Part shown: positions 10,793-22,013 of the stretch, in pieces
Layout: the number at the start of each line of letters is the position of its first letter
Position numbering within the stretch: position 1 is the first letter of the stretch
The notes under the pieces: generated by a model
What the model was told of the DNA's origin: nothing
The model's input: the letters and a program-made list of their open reading frames with translations, nothing else
The model's database searches: none
NCBI GenBank assembly: GCA_045837725.1
Contig: JBEWZL010000121.1
Coordinates: forward strand, 124,001 to 188,000
Length of the DNA: 64,000 nucleotides
Direction of reading: 5' to 3'
From: Vermamoeba vermiformis
Lineage: Eukaryota > Tubulinea > Echinamoebida
Made by a program: the position numbers and the translations under genes

Positions 10793-12457
10793 ATGACAGA
10801 TAACCGACCTGCCGTTAAAGAAATAAGGTTTTCGGACGGAACTCCAGTCCCACTAGATGCAGACGAATTGGTGGTGTTTGTTGGCGGCAACAATGTGGGC
10901 AAATCAACGGTCCTGAAAGATATTTTCAGCTTGATAGGAGGAAGCGAACAGAGCCATAACCCAATAGTGGTCAAAGCTGCCAGCATGCACGAAAGAGAGC
11001 CAAACTTGATAATAAAAAAGTATGCTTCTACTGAAAAAAGAACGGTTGGTGATCGCGTGCTCCACTTCATAAATGGAACAGCTCTTCAAGTGCTTGACAA
11101 CTACTCTATGGCCAACGTGAGGGGCATCATGCGCGTGCTGGTGGACTACCTTGACAGCCCTAAACTCAGTGGAATCTGTTCTCCCAGCATCGAAGCCATT
11201 GGAGCCGATCGCACCAACGAGGCCCAAAACCCTTTTCAACTTCTCTTGCATAATACTTCCCTTCGAAACCAGTTCTACGAGCAGTGCGAGGCAATTTTTG
11301 GTGCAGGTCCCTTGATTGACGCCCTGCATGGTAACCCTCTCACAACCTATTGGGGAAAAAGACCTTCAGATACTACAGACCCAAGCGACCCCCACTCTGC
11401 AAGGATTCGACAATTTCCCAAATTACACGAGCAAGGGGATGGTACAAAGAGAGTCGTAGCAATCTTGGCATCGCTTTTGGTGCGCAAAAAAGCCATGTAC
11501 TTTGTCGACGAGCCTGAGATTCATCTTCACCCCCCACAGTGTGTTAAGTTGGCAAAGGAGATTGCAAGCAGTGCCAGGGACTGCCAGATGTTCATCGCCA
11601 CGCATTCAATTGACTTCTTGCACGGACTATTGGATTGCAAGGATATCAAGTTGAAAATCATTCGCATAACAAGAGAAGGAAACATCAACAAACCATTTAT
11701 CTTGTCTCCAGATGAGCTCAAAGAATTGTGGACTGACACCTATCTGCGCTATTCGAAAATACTCGATGGCATCTTTTACGACAAGCTTGTGCTTTGCGAA
11801 GCCGATGCTGACTGCCGATTTTACCAATTTGTGTATGACAACAGGATTGCTACCGATCAATCAGCCCTCTTTTGCCCAGTTGGTAGTAAAGATAAATTCA
11901 AACAACTGGTGGCCCCACTTCGATCAATTGGGTTAGCTCCAAAGATTATCGTTGACTTAGATGGACTGAATGGCAGTACTTTAGGAGATATTCTTAAAGG
12001 ATTAGACTTGACTACTGAACGGAAATCAATCCAAAATGATTTACAGCACGTCAAAGAAGCAATTGAAGCAAACAAAAAATCAGTCATCATCAACGACGTG
12101 AAACAGACTCTATTGTCTTATTTTGGTAGTATTTCAGAGGAAATTGCAACAAAGGACAATTTAAAGAAACTAAAAGAGCTGATTCCGTCACCATCAGCAT
12201 GGACAGAGGTTAAACACAAAGGTGTCGCATGCTTTAGCGATATTGAACAAAAGACCAATAAGCCACTTATCGCACCATTTGAACGAGTTAACAACATATT
12301 GCTGAAGTGTGGTATATTACTCGTTACAGTAGGCGAGTTAGAACGTTGGTTGAAGTGCGGAAAAGGGCCAAAAGCTGTTTTGAAAAAGATGGGAGAGCAT
12401 CCCGACGTAAACGACAAAATTTATGACGAGGTTACCGAATTTTTAAAGAAACTCTAA
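10793..12457 (+). CDS. OLD-family ATPase with TOPRIM nuclease domain, intronless
   Basis: An uninterrupted frame of 554 residues from the ATG at 10793; an in-frame GTG at 10784 is not needed. The N-terminal ABC-type ATPase has Walker A GGNNVGKST (residues 31-39), Walker B MYFVDEPEIHLHP (about residues 234-246) and a switch histidine in FIATHS. The C-terminal half has TOPRIM signatures: the acidic LCEADAD (about residue 334) and IVDLDGLNG (about residue 388). This is the arrangement of bacterial OLD/GajA-like nucleases, several of which act in phage defence. Every neighbour is intron-rich and this gene has no intron, so transfer from a bacterium is likely. It lies between clearly eukaryotic genes, which argues against contamination. 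No UvrD-like partner (as in Gabija) is nearby. Its role in the host is unknown. Both catalytic motif sets look intact. Confidence 0.9.
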   Translation: MTDNRPAVKEIRFSDGTPVPLDADELVVFVGGNNVGKSTVLKDIFSLIGGSEQSHNPIVVKAASMHEREPNLIIKKYASTEKRTVGDRVLHFINGTALQVLDNYSMANVRGIMRVLVDYLDSPKLSGICSPSIEAIGADRTNEAQNPFQLLLHNTSLRNQFYEQCEAIFGAGPLIDALHGNPLTTYWGKRPSDTTDPSDPHSARIRQFPKLHEQGDGTKRVVAILASLLVRKKAMYFVDEPEIHLHPPQCVKLAKEIASSARDCQMFIATHSIDFLHGLLDCKDIKLKIIRITREGNINKPFILSPDELKELWTDTYLRYSKILDGIFYDKLVLCEADADCRFYQFVYDNRIATDQSALFCPVGSKDKFKQLVAPLRSIGLAPKIIVDLDGLNGSTLGDILKGLDLTTERKSIQNDLQHVKEAIEANKKSVIINDVKQTLLSYFGSISEEIATKDNLKKLKELIPSPSAWTEVKHKGVACFSDIEQKTNKPLIAPFERVNNILLKCGILLVTVGELERWLKCGKGPKAVLKKMGEHPDVNDKIYDEVTEFLKKL

Positions 12458-12575
12458 ACGTCATTATGTACACTTGCTTTAATAAACATAACTTTATGGA
12501 TCAGTAGTAACGATTACGGGTGAAACGCGCACGTTTTGAACGCCAGTGCCGAGACCAGTATTTATTCATCCTAAT

Positions 12576-15500
12576 CTACTTCAAAGTTACGATAAATGTC
12601 TTGATATCCATAGGATTCAAGGTTACAACGAAGGCGCTGGCAGATCCAAACAACTCAGCAGCGGATCTTTGTCTCTCGGATTCGACATTCCAACGAGGCA
12701 ATTGCACTTCATTTACAGGCAAAGCACCAGTCAATGACATCTCCTCAACCTTGCTGAAGGACAAATTGACGAATAGTTGCGAGATATCGATGGACACTGG
12801 CTTAGACAGGCGCGAGTCCTCATCCACACCTTGAAGAAAAAATTAAGTTTAAATGAATCTTTTACGACAATGTTATAAGACTTACTGTAAATATGATGCA
12901 ATCTGAACAAAATTTTCTTCTCTTCGATGAATTCAGCGTTGAGAATTTTGACGTTCTTCGGAAGTGCCTCCGGTTTGAGCGGAGCAAAGCTAGTTTTGTA
13001 TTGATTGGTCCACAAATTAATATCATCAGTAGTGCTGAAGAATAACAACACGGGGTTTTGCAATTGCTCGGTCAAGTTTCTGTAACGGCTTGCGGCAAGT
13101 TGGACGGGGCTGTAAATCAACTTTTGGTGCGTGAGAATAGGCACAGTCTCGTTAAGAGGCTCGCCAACACCACGACCATCATCGACTAAGCAACGACGAT
13201 GCATCATAACTTCAAACTGACCGTCGACAATGCTCGATCCACCTTGACTGCGATCCGTCAACAAACTGTTCCAGAAGATATTAGTATCATTATCATTATG
13301 CTATAAAGTATATCTATGACTTACGTCAATTGAGTGGCTTTGTCTTTGATCGAAATGATAGAGTTGACAGGAGCGTAGTTGCCGCTGACAGGCTCAGTGT
13401 TGACAAAAGGCCACGTGGCACGATAATTTCTCTGACGAGTGATGAGCTCGAGGCCATTAGAGTCTGTGTAGAAGTAGCCGTGTGTGTTCATGTCTGATGT
13501 ATATTGAGTGATCACTTCCTTGCCAGTGTTGTCGCTGATATCTGTCATACCACTGTGTTAGCACGTGAATTACCATATTAGGCAATAGTTCATACCAATA
13601 GGACCGACATGATTGAACACGTCTAGATGGTCACGATCGTTGTAGAGTCTGAAGACTTGCCAGTTCCACGCGTACTTGAGCTGGACCTCGTTGAACAAGG
13701 GACCATTCAACACTTGCGCGCTGACTGGCTTGAGAACTGTCAAGTTGCCAGTGGGTCTGAAGATGTAAGCGCCAGAGGCTTGGCTCGAGTCCATATCACC
13801 AACGTTGCTAGTGTAGTACGCGAGACGTTGAGTGATGTCAACCTAAAAGCAACCAATCAGCAACAAGCATTTAAGACTAAAATACGACGTACATCTTGGT
13901 CAGTGTTCTTGTTCACGATCTGCTTGAGGTTCAATTGACTGTCGAACACAACCTTGATATTGTCGTTCTCCAAAACAGTGTCTAAAATACAGATGTTAGA
14001 GGTCACATGCATTCCAAGCAATCGATTCACCTCCAAATGGCTTGGTAACTTTAGATTCCGTCTCAGGCTTGCTGTTCGAGGCAGGAGCAATGAAGTACGT
14101 GCTGAAGCCCAGTGCTGGGATTTGAGCCTCGAAGGCAACAGTATTTACGTTGTGAATGTTTCTGTATTGTTGGAAGGGCAAGGGATTGCCTGCCTGGTCA
14201 AAGACTATTTACAGTGGTTAGAACGCGTCATAAAGTATCTGTTTGGCAGTACCTTGAACTTGACCAGCGACAGGAATGTCCAGCCATTCAGCACGAGGCC
14301 ACGAAGTAGGGTTGTAGACTACAACTGGCACGATCTTGCCCTTGATCAAGTTATCAGTGACGGCTGGGCAGAAGGTCTCGTTGAGCAACGGACACGCCTT
14401 GAATGAAGGAACATCACCCTTGGGGTCGCTGGAGATCTACAACAAATTCTTAGTTTGCATCAATTACCCGGTTAACGCGAGCTCGTTGATTCGTACCAGC
14501 TTGCCAATAAGAGTTCCCATGACATCAAAACTGTTGAACATGCCAATGGAGAGCCGCTTAGTATAGTCGTAATCAACGTGTTGCTTGGCAGTACCGCTTC
14601 AAAGATGTCAAAATCAGTCGCGTGTCAAAAGTTCGAATTTTCAGACGATAGCTTACGTGACACTGTCGTGATGTTGTGCGATGCCCATAGCCTCTTGCAA
14701 AGTGAAAATCTTCTCGGCGAGTGATTTACGATCGATCACACTGTCGGGCAACGATGACGTGGCAAACAGACCTTGAACAGAGTGCAACAAACTGCTCATT
14801 TGACGCACGTATCCTTTGTAAGCAGATCTGCTCGTGAAATAACCAGTCCAGAAAGCGTGAGGGTTATCAGCGTATGGGAAGAAGTCGTCGTACTTGATAG
14901 GGAACGAGGCATTAGAAGACTTGTGGATGGCGTCAACATATTGAGAGGGCGTGCTGTAGAACATCTTGACGTTGTATTCGCTCGCGTGGTCATTAACATA
15001 GTTCATGAGCTTGTCCAAGTTCTGGAAATTTCATAGAAAAATGATTATTTAGGATTAGAGCATCCAGGTTAATAAACAAATGAGAAAATCTCGTGTAGTA
15101 GTCGTATAGTTAAAGTTATTAATTTCAAATATGATTGTTTCGTGCAAAGCTTTTACCTTGAAATTCAAACGAGCGTTGCTGAACTGGAAGTCGCAGCCCC
15201 AAGGAATAAACAATTCGTTCGTTTTGAATGACTTAGCGCGGTCGAGCATTAATTCTACGAATTTGTCGGCGCGCTGCTTGACGTTCATATCAAACAAACG
15301 AGGGTCATCTTGAATTGGCGGATCACCCTACAAAAATTGGAAGATTAGTTTGAAGCTCAGAAAGGGTACTATACATTTAGTAGATCGCTTGCGATGTGTT
15401 TTAAGATCAAAATGCATTTGTAGACAAAAATAGCAATGTCTAAACAAGCCATAAATAGAGCTATTTTTCGGGATCCCTGCGTCGGCGTAATCTCCGCCGA

Positions 15501-16748
15501 AAAGATCCAAATCTAGATAAAATTGAGCTTACCCATTCAAAGGCAAAACCGCCAAACCCGTAGCAATAGGTCGTAGCGTACATTGAGTGCGTAAAGATCT
15601 GCGCCTTGTTGCCCATACTTCGGCTAGGCTGCCAAATCATTTCCAAACCACGTACAGACGGGTCAGAACGTACATTATAGTCTTCGTAGTCAATTCTAGC
15701 GAAGAAAAATGCTCGGAAGATTTGTGCGAAGAGCGCTGCTTGGGTTGAGGAATGCCCAAACGGATCTGCATCAACAAGTAAATACAATACTCTCAAATAT
15801 CATAATGATATACAGTACTCCTATATCATATGGAAGTGGCTGAAACTTACCAATGTGCCAGCCAATTACAGGGATCGCGTGCTTGCCAAACTCGCTCAAC
15901 AAAAATCGATGACCAAGGGTTAATTGATCAACAATATCCGTATAATAAGTAGCTGCCTCATCATTCATGGACCAGCCACCATTAATGAACTCCAAGCGGC
16001 CTTCTTTAACGAGTTTTCTAACGAGATCTTTTGTATCGTCCGTCTGCTCGTTCCACCAACGCCAGAAAAATGCCATTTCGACGTATATAAACTTCTTATT
16101 AGGATCCTTAGAGAGTTCAGTGATGACCTAAAACAAATAAGAGAATCAGAAAAACAGTGTAACGGTTTGAATCCGGATTTGTTACATTATCAATAATCAT
16201 CTGCACGTTAGCATCTTGAATGCTCGCATTAGAGCCAATATAATATTCATCGACAGTTTTCAACCAGCCAACATCCTAATGAAAGAAAATTGAATCAATA
16301 AAAATCAGGCACTTGCTTCGCATCATTTAATTAATTACAAAATCATGCAAAAAATAGTTCGTAAGCAATAATTAAATGAAATTAATATTAATAGTAATTA
16401 GTGTGGATCAACAGGTGAACACAGACGAAGTGTCAACCGGAAAAAATCTCTTAATTAATTAAATATTTATGCAGGCGAATATAACGCATAGCATTACATA
16501 AATTAAGTATTAATTTATATTATGGGCTTACTGATTTAATTTTATAAATAAAATTAAAGGTCCAAACGTAAAAAAATTACTGAGTGCTTTCTGGCCAAGT
16601 AAAAAATACTTACATCGTGAGTATGAGCCACAATATGAATATTAAGTGGCTGAGTAAGTTGTTTTTTCGGTTTTGACTTTGCAAAACAAAGATCGCATCC
16701 GGCCAAGAGCACCACAACGAACAGTAGTACTGATATAGCCCGTGACAT
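12576..16748 (-). CDS. MAN2B1: Lysosomal alpha-mannosidase (GH38)
   Basis: A signal peptide ([18 protein letters not shown]) is followed by the GH38 catalytic domain, spread over a dozen or more short exons. Landmarks in order: [16 protein letters not shown] (zinc His and Asp, completed across the first intron), [33 protein letters not shown] (catalytic Asp), YWGDP-like region, and [16 protein letters not shown] (zinc His). The C-terminal mannosidase domain includes [20 protein letters not shown] and [12 protein letters not shown], typical of the lysosomal subgroup, and ends [13 protein letters not shown]. It hydrolyses alpha-mannose from N-glycans during glycoprotein breakdown in lysosomes or digestive vacuoles. 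No ER retention signal is seen. The 3' end converges on the OLD-type gene, with about 120 bases between stops. The gene symbol is given by family resemblance to the animal enzyme. Confidence 0.93.
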
Positions 16749-18658
16749 AATGTCGTATTAATAATCAAATAAGAACAGCAATAAATCTTATGTGGCTATC
16801 AATACTCGGATCAAACTCAAAAGACGACGAAAGATTTTTTTGTTTAAAATGAGGTACATAAACGCTTCCATGCCGAGCGTTCCCAGACTTGTACGAATAG
16901 GCCCAGTACTTCGTTAAATCCTCCTACACTAACGTAATGGAGTTAAAAACAAGAGAGGAATTGCAGCGAACGTACCGCAGGCGAAATCTCCGCGATCATC
17001 GAAAAGAAAATTTCAGTCTATAATAACCGTAGCAATAGTCCTTCTAATTATACGTTGTACTCAACTCCGTGTACAATGTTTGAAATTCAGTATATGTTTG
17101 TACTCGTCGAGGAATTCGGTTTCAAATTCAAAGTCCTAAATTTACGCACCTTAGCTGACTTGTGTTTCTGCCGCAGATTCATGATCACTCGTAAATATGC
17201 GTATTATAATCTATTTTGCAGTCAATTAGGCCTATTGAGGTATTTACCGATGTAGATGACTGATTCCTTAATTTGGTAATAAATTAGTATTATTTGACTG
17301 CATCGACCAATGCGCAAACAAGAAACCTAATCATTAATCAAGCAAGACCTTTTAAAGTTGTCGATGAGCTGTTCTTCGCCTTGTCTCCCCAAGCCAACGC
17401 CAATAAGTTTTTCCGTGCTATGGGCCGAAGTTAATTCCTACCATGATTTTTCCGTAGCTCTACCTCACATCGCTGATTATGAATGACATGATTAGTCGTT
17501 TGATGGCTTACTAAACCCGAGTAGAGACTTGGAAGTCGTTGATAAATTAACGAAATGTCAATGACATACTCGTATGTCTGAATGAGTATTTATCGAAACC
17601 AAAGCCGCTTCGCATTTTGGTCAAAATGAGCGATTGTGATCGCTTGCAATTCATATGCAAGTGGACAGTTGTGCTTGACATGTGCACGCAGATCTGAGGC
17701 ACAATAACTGGTTAGTTGTGCCCTCTTACGATAACACCGACTCAGAATAGTACTGCCTATTACTAATATTTTCGACCGATCATTCGGTTGGCTGTCATCC
17801 ATGTCAAGAAAAAAACATCGATGGAACGAATGCAGGACCAAAGTCTTCCTATAAACAGTAAAATTTAAATAGCCTATTGAAAACTACGCGAATTTGTGCG
17901 TCGTCTTAGGAAGCAGATGAATAATCTGGCGAGGTTAGGCGGAGATTGCCCATTACTTTGGTAAACTGCACTAATTCTTCCGAGTCGTTACGAATATTTT
18001 TGGCAAGGCTCACAAAGCACTGCTTGCCATAAAGACTCATAAGGAAATTAGATGCACAAAGGGATTGTGAGCAAGCAATCGGTAAATTGGCATAAGCTGG
18101 TTATTCCTGCGATAATTTCGATCTTTGGGCTTGTCAACCCTTGCTATTCTGCCGAAGCGTCTATTTAACATCTGCTTACGGCTCGATAAGAGATCGGCGA
18201 AGTAGTTAACCGTGATCGTCTCCTGTGTTTGGCAGGCGATGTACGATGTCAATCGGTAAGCTATGATCCATCGATCAGAGTTAATACCCAATTGACGCAG
18301 CTCATGATTTAAAGCATTAAAGATCTTCCCATTCTACTCGCTATGAGTTTGTTTGAGATTTCTACGAAAGCAGCGGATTGCATCCCAGCGCGTGCCCGAA
18401 GCGGATTATCGTCGCTTAATTTAGCTTTAAACGGTAATTCTCGATGATAGAACTAAAGTTGTCAATTTTCCAGCTCACATATAATATTCCACCGGAGACA
18501 CGTGTAATGCCAAAAATACCATTTTTGAAAGGATATAAATAATTAAGCTTTCATCACTTTAATTCCAGCTTCAAGTGAAAGCCAACACAAGGCAACATTA
18601 AACGACTTCGGCTTCGTATCGTAAAGACTCATATATATTATTCTCTGAACTTACCGAA
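16749..18658. other. Long spacer, possibly with gene remnants
   Basis: Nearly 1.9 kb without a convincing gene. On the minus strand the region 18480-17350 has several stretches with codon-like composition but broken by many stops in all frames, for example 18291-18037 and 17841-17590. They show no domain I recognise. The part next to 18658 should hold the promoter of the helix-turn-helix gene; the part next to 16748 the mannosidase promoter. Confidence 0.35.
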
Positions 18659-19978
18659 ATGGAACACGGATACGGATCTGCTTTTTTCATGGACGAAAGT
18701 ATCTACGCACCTTGCTCTCCTCCTAGACACCACCTGATGAAGACCAAGAGCACTCCACGTGTCATTGACGACAATCGCTTCCGGATGCAACAAGAACAAG
18801 CCAAGGCTATGTTGGGAGTAGTCCCGCTCATGTCATTCTACCCAAATAGAACCAATCCTCGCGAAGACCTCATCAAACGCGTGCGTGCTATCATCACTAA
18901 GGGCGTCATGTCACAGAAGCGTATTGCTGAAGAAATCGGGCTAAGGTTAGTTATCTTCTACTAATATAGAAAACAATTTTCAATTGGTCAAATTTCAGTC
19001 CAGCTTCTGTTCAAACGTCACACTAGACTTACCTTTCATCTTTTTTTGCTATTCAATCTTTCACGGTTAAATTCTTCTTCTCCAATTGTTTGCGGATGCC
19101 GATCGCTAGTTTCAAATTTATCGGCGGGGAAAAATCTGTTTGAAGTAATTAATGTGGACGGTTTAACTACAAACATATCTATATAATCGCTTACCGTTTG
19201 CTTCGATTGCACTCCTAGTCGCGAGAGGTTGGGACTCCAGTCCTGCGGCTAAATATAACTTAAAGTTTATCTAAATATGGCTCATAACATTTGTTTTGTG
19301 CAATTTCTCGTAAAATCGTTAAAGCAAGATATGGTTTCTCTAAATATGCCTTAAAAGTTAATCTTATTTCTTGACATGAGACAAATTGGTTAGCAAATTT
19401 CATCGAGCTTTTGCATTCTGCAGTTCTCGCCTCACATTCATCGCCCCGCACATTTCTTTATACTTACCTATATTAAGTTAATCATACTGACTTAATGCTT
19501 TGACAGCCAAACCAAAATGAGTCAGTTCATGAACGGAGCTAAGCGCCTGAAAGGCTGGAAGCCTGTAGAAAAGATTATCGAGGAGTGGCTCATCATCGCC
19601 GAGCACGAGCAAGCCATGGTCGATCAGTTTGAGAGCGAGGAACAATTCAGTTCTTACAGCTCGAGCGAATCCATCTCATCTTCTCCTCGAATGGTGAAAC
19701 GCGAGCCCGCTGTGCGCAACGTGTACAATCAGAACCAATCTGAGCCGGTTCAAGTCACGATGCACAGTAACGTTGTTATTCCTGAGTGCCGACAAGATCT
19801 GATCCACGAAGCACATCCCATCCCTGCCTTTGCAACTCCGACTTATACTATGCCTTACCAAGAATACTACGTCTACAATAGCTTCGCTACGGAAGATCTC
19901 AATAGCTCGTCTGAGGCCACTTGGAACTATGATGCCGGATTTGAAAACTACTACTCCTCTCCAGAAAATTTCTATTAA
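18659..19978 (+). CDS. Helix-turn-helix DNA-binding protein
   Basis: Two exons, 18659-18945 and 19507-19978, join in frame to 252 residues. The intron (561 bases) is the longest in this part of the window and splits the HTH: residues 75-110 read KRVRAIITKGVMSQKRIAEE then IGLSQTKMSQFMNGAKRLKG. This pattern (recognise, IA-EIG, SQ-x-x-S-x-F-x-G) fits a Cro/HNF1-like helix-turn-helix, followed by a helical WKPVEKIIEEWLIIAEHEQA. The C-terminal half is Ser/Tyr/Pro-rich and low complexity, ending in NYYSSPENFY, which would suit an activation region. A transcription factor role is inferred from the HTH. No close family name is offered. Confidence 0.7.
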
Positions 19979-20348
19979 AGGGTAAATTAGTAATAATATT
20001 CACTTGTAATATAAATGTAAATAGATTGTAAAATAAATTTATACCCAAATAATTAAAGAAAAATCGATCTCTCATACGTTCTTTGTGGCTTTGCAGCAAC
20101 ACATTAAAGCAGTTATAATTATTCTTGCCTGATTATCTTAGCGGTCATGTAAGCTTTTAGATTTGAATCTGAGTTTAATTGAATTGTAAATGCACACGGT
20201 GAGGCAAAGGGTTGCTGATCGACGCCTTCTTCAACGAAGGAGCTAAAAGAAGAATAACTGTTGTCATCAGTTGATCTCACACATTAAAATTGATAGGTCT
20301 TGGTTCAAGCAGAAGGCTTTTTGGTTCAAGCAAAAGCAAAAAAGAAAT
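19979..20348. other. Spacer before tRNA-Arg
   Basis: About 370 bases, with AATAAA-like sequence near 20031 for the upstream gene and a short duplicated phrase (GGTTCAAGCA, about 20302 and 20323). No gene seen. Confidence 0.4.
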
Positions 20349-20421
20349 TGCGCCCGACGGGACTTGAACCCGCAGCCTCCTGGTTCGTAGCCAGACACTC
20401 TACCACTTGAGCCACGAGCGC
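20349..20421 (-). tRNA. tRNA-Arg (ACG)
   Basis: A 73-base cloverleaf on the minus strand: acceptor GCGCTCG with CGGGCGC, D arm GCTCAAGTGGTAGAGT, anticodon stem TCTGG/CCAGG around loop CTACGAA (anticodon ACG), T arm GGGTTCAAGTCCC, discriminator A. No intron. It sits 60 bases downstream (on the minus strand) of the epimerase stop. Confidence 0.95.
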
Positions 20422-20480
20422 TTGTTGATTTCCACGAGGCGAAATTTTATCAAACTGTGGGTACCAACCATTGCAGCACT

Positions 20481-21761
20481 TTATTTCTGCTTGTTCTCGA
20501 CAATACCAAGGGCGATCAGGCTTTCGATGGTATCCTTGAGTGTTTGTTCATAAGGAATGAAGTTTTCGTGTCCAAGAGACTTGAGAACTGACGTGTCGAC
20601 CGAGTAATTGCCTCCTCCTTGAGGAAAATCGGCGGGATCAACAACAGGGTACTGAGGGTATTGAGCTTTAAGGTACTCTGCCATACTCTTCCACGGCTGA
20701 ATTGATCCACAAGCGAAGATCCTGTCACAAATATTAGAGCCAGATTTTAACGTGCATGATCTCAAGTGCCTTCTTACCGTTTACCAACTGCATCAGGGTG
20801 CTCGGCAGCAATGACAAAGGCAGCAGCGACATCACGCACATCGACAACAGCTGCTTTGCCAGGGAAAAGGCCCATACTCTTGTCACCAAGCAAATAACTC
20901 TTCAAGCGTGCAATGCTTTGGTTCAAAAAAGTGGATTTGATAGGCCCTAACACAAAGAACGGATTGACCACTGCAAGTTCAATTTTGTCTTTCTTTTCTT
21001 CCCACAACTTCCACGCTGCTTGTTCTGACAGCTTCTTTGACAAGAAATAAGGGTTGTTGGTCAACGTCGAAGTTTCGTTCCAGCTCTTTTGAAATATATT
21101 AGATACCATAATTATAATGCCATGCCAATATAACGAGCTGTACCTTTTCGGTAACGACAGTACCGTCAGAAACAGGCAGGCCAGCAGCAGCACCACCAGA
21201 AGAGCAAATAATTACTCTCTTCAAGCCATTTTCAATCGAAGCGTTAATTGCATCAACAGTGCCTTTGATAGCGGGATCAACTATGTCACGTTGCGGATCG
21301 GGGGCCGTGTAAATGTAAGGCGTGGCAGTGTGAATCAATATATGAGCACCTGAAGTCGCAAATTAATAAATTTGTTAGAAGATTAATAATAAGTAGCTGT
21401 ACCTTTTAAGGCATCGCCATAAGCTCCGTCTTCAATTTTGGCGCTTTTGAAAGTGAGTTGACCGCCCTTTTGAGGCAGTTTCTTCAAATGAGCAACTTTG
21501 TCTTCGTTGGAAAGGTCACGAACAATTGCTCGAACTTGATATCCCTTTTTCAAGAGGAGTTCGATGATGTGGCTAGCGATGTAACCAGATCCACCTTTTG
21601 AATAAAATTTGTCAATGCAATTTCGCTTTATTATATTTTTAACGCTTACCTGTTACAGCGACGATAGTCTCGGAATGATTTGAAGCTAAAATTGCAAATA
21701 AATAAATTAATAAAAATATTTTTAAAATTTCGCTGGATTAGCTCTTTAGCTCACCTGACAT
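20481..21761 (-). CDS. NAD(P)-dependent epimerase/reductase (extended SDR)
   Basis: The first exon is seven bases (21755-21761, ATGTCAG), the second about 35 bases; further exons give roughly 340 residues. The nucleotide-binding motif VTGGSGYIAS spans an intron; downstream are HTATPY, SSGGAA and the catalytic YFLSKKLSE (YxxxK). This fits the dihydroflavonol-4-reductase/cinnamoyl-CoA-reductase-like branch of extended short-chain dehydrogenases, which reduce aldehydes or ketones in the cytosol. The substrate cannot be told from sequence. The C-terminus ends GIVENKQK. Confidence in the family is high, in the exact activity low. Confidence 0.88.
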
Positions 21762-22013
21762 GTCGTGTCAAATATTAATAATGTAGTAGTGTTGGATTTG
21801 TGTTGTTCACTTAGTGAGTTGATTGTAAAATGCCCGTTTTGTCAGTTTTTATGGTCCTTCGGACCTCGGCGAAATGCACTGAGAAACGGAAAAATAGGCA
21901 GCAATACACAAATTAACGACCGCAGCCTCGGCAAAGAAAGAATTTCGATAATCTGATATTGCGACTTACCGCGAAGCTTATGTACAACAAGCTGTTTATT
22001 GCTGATCGCAGAT

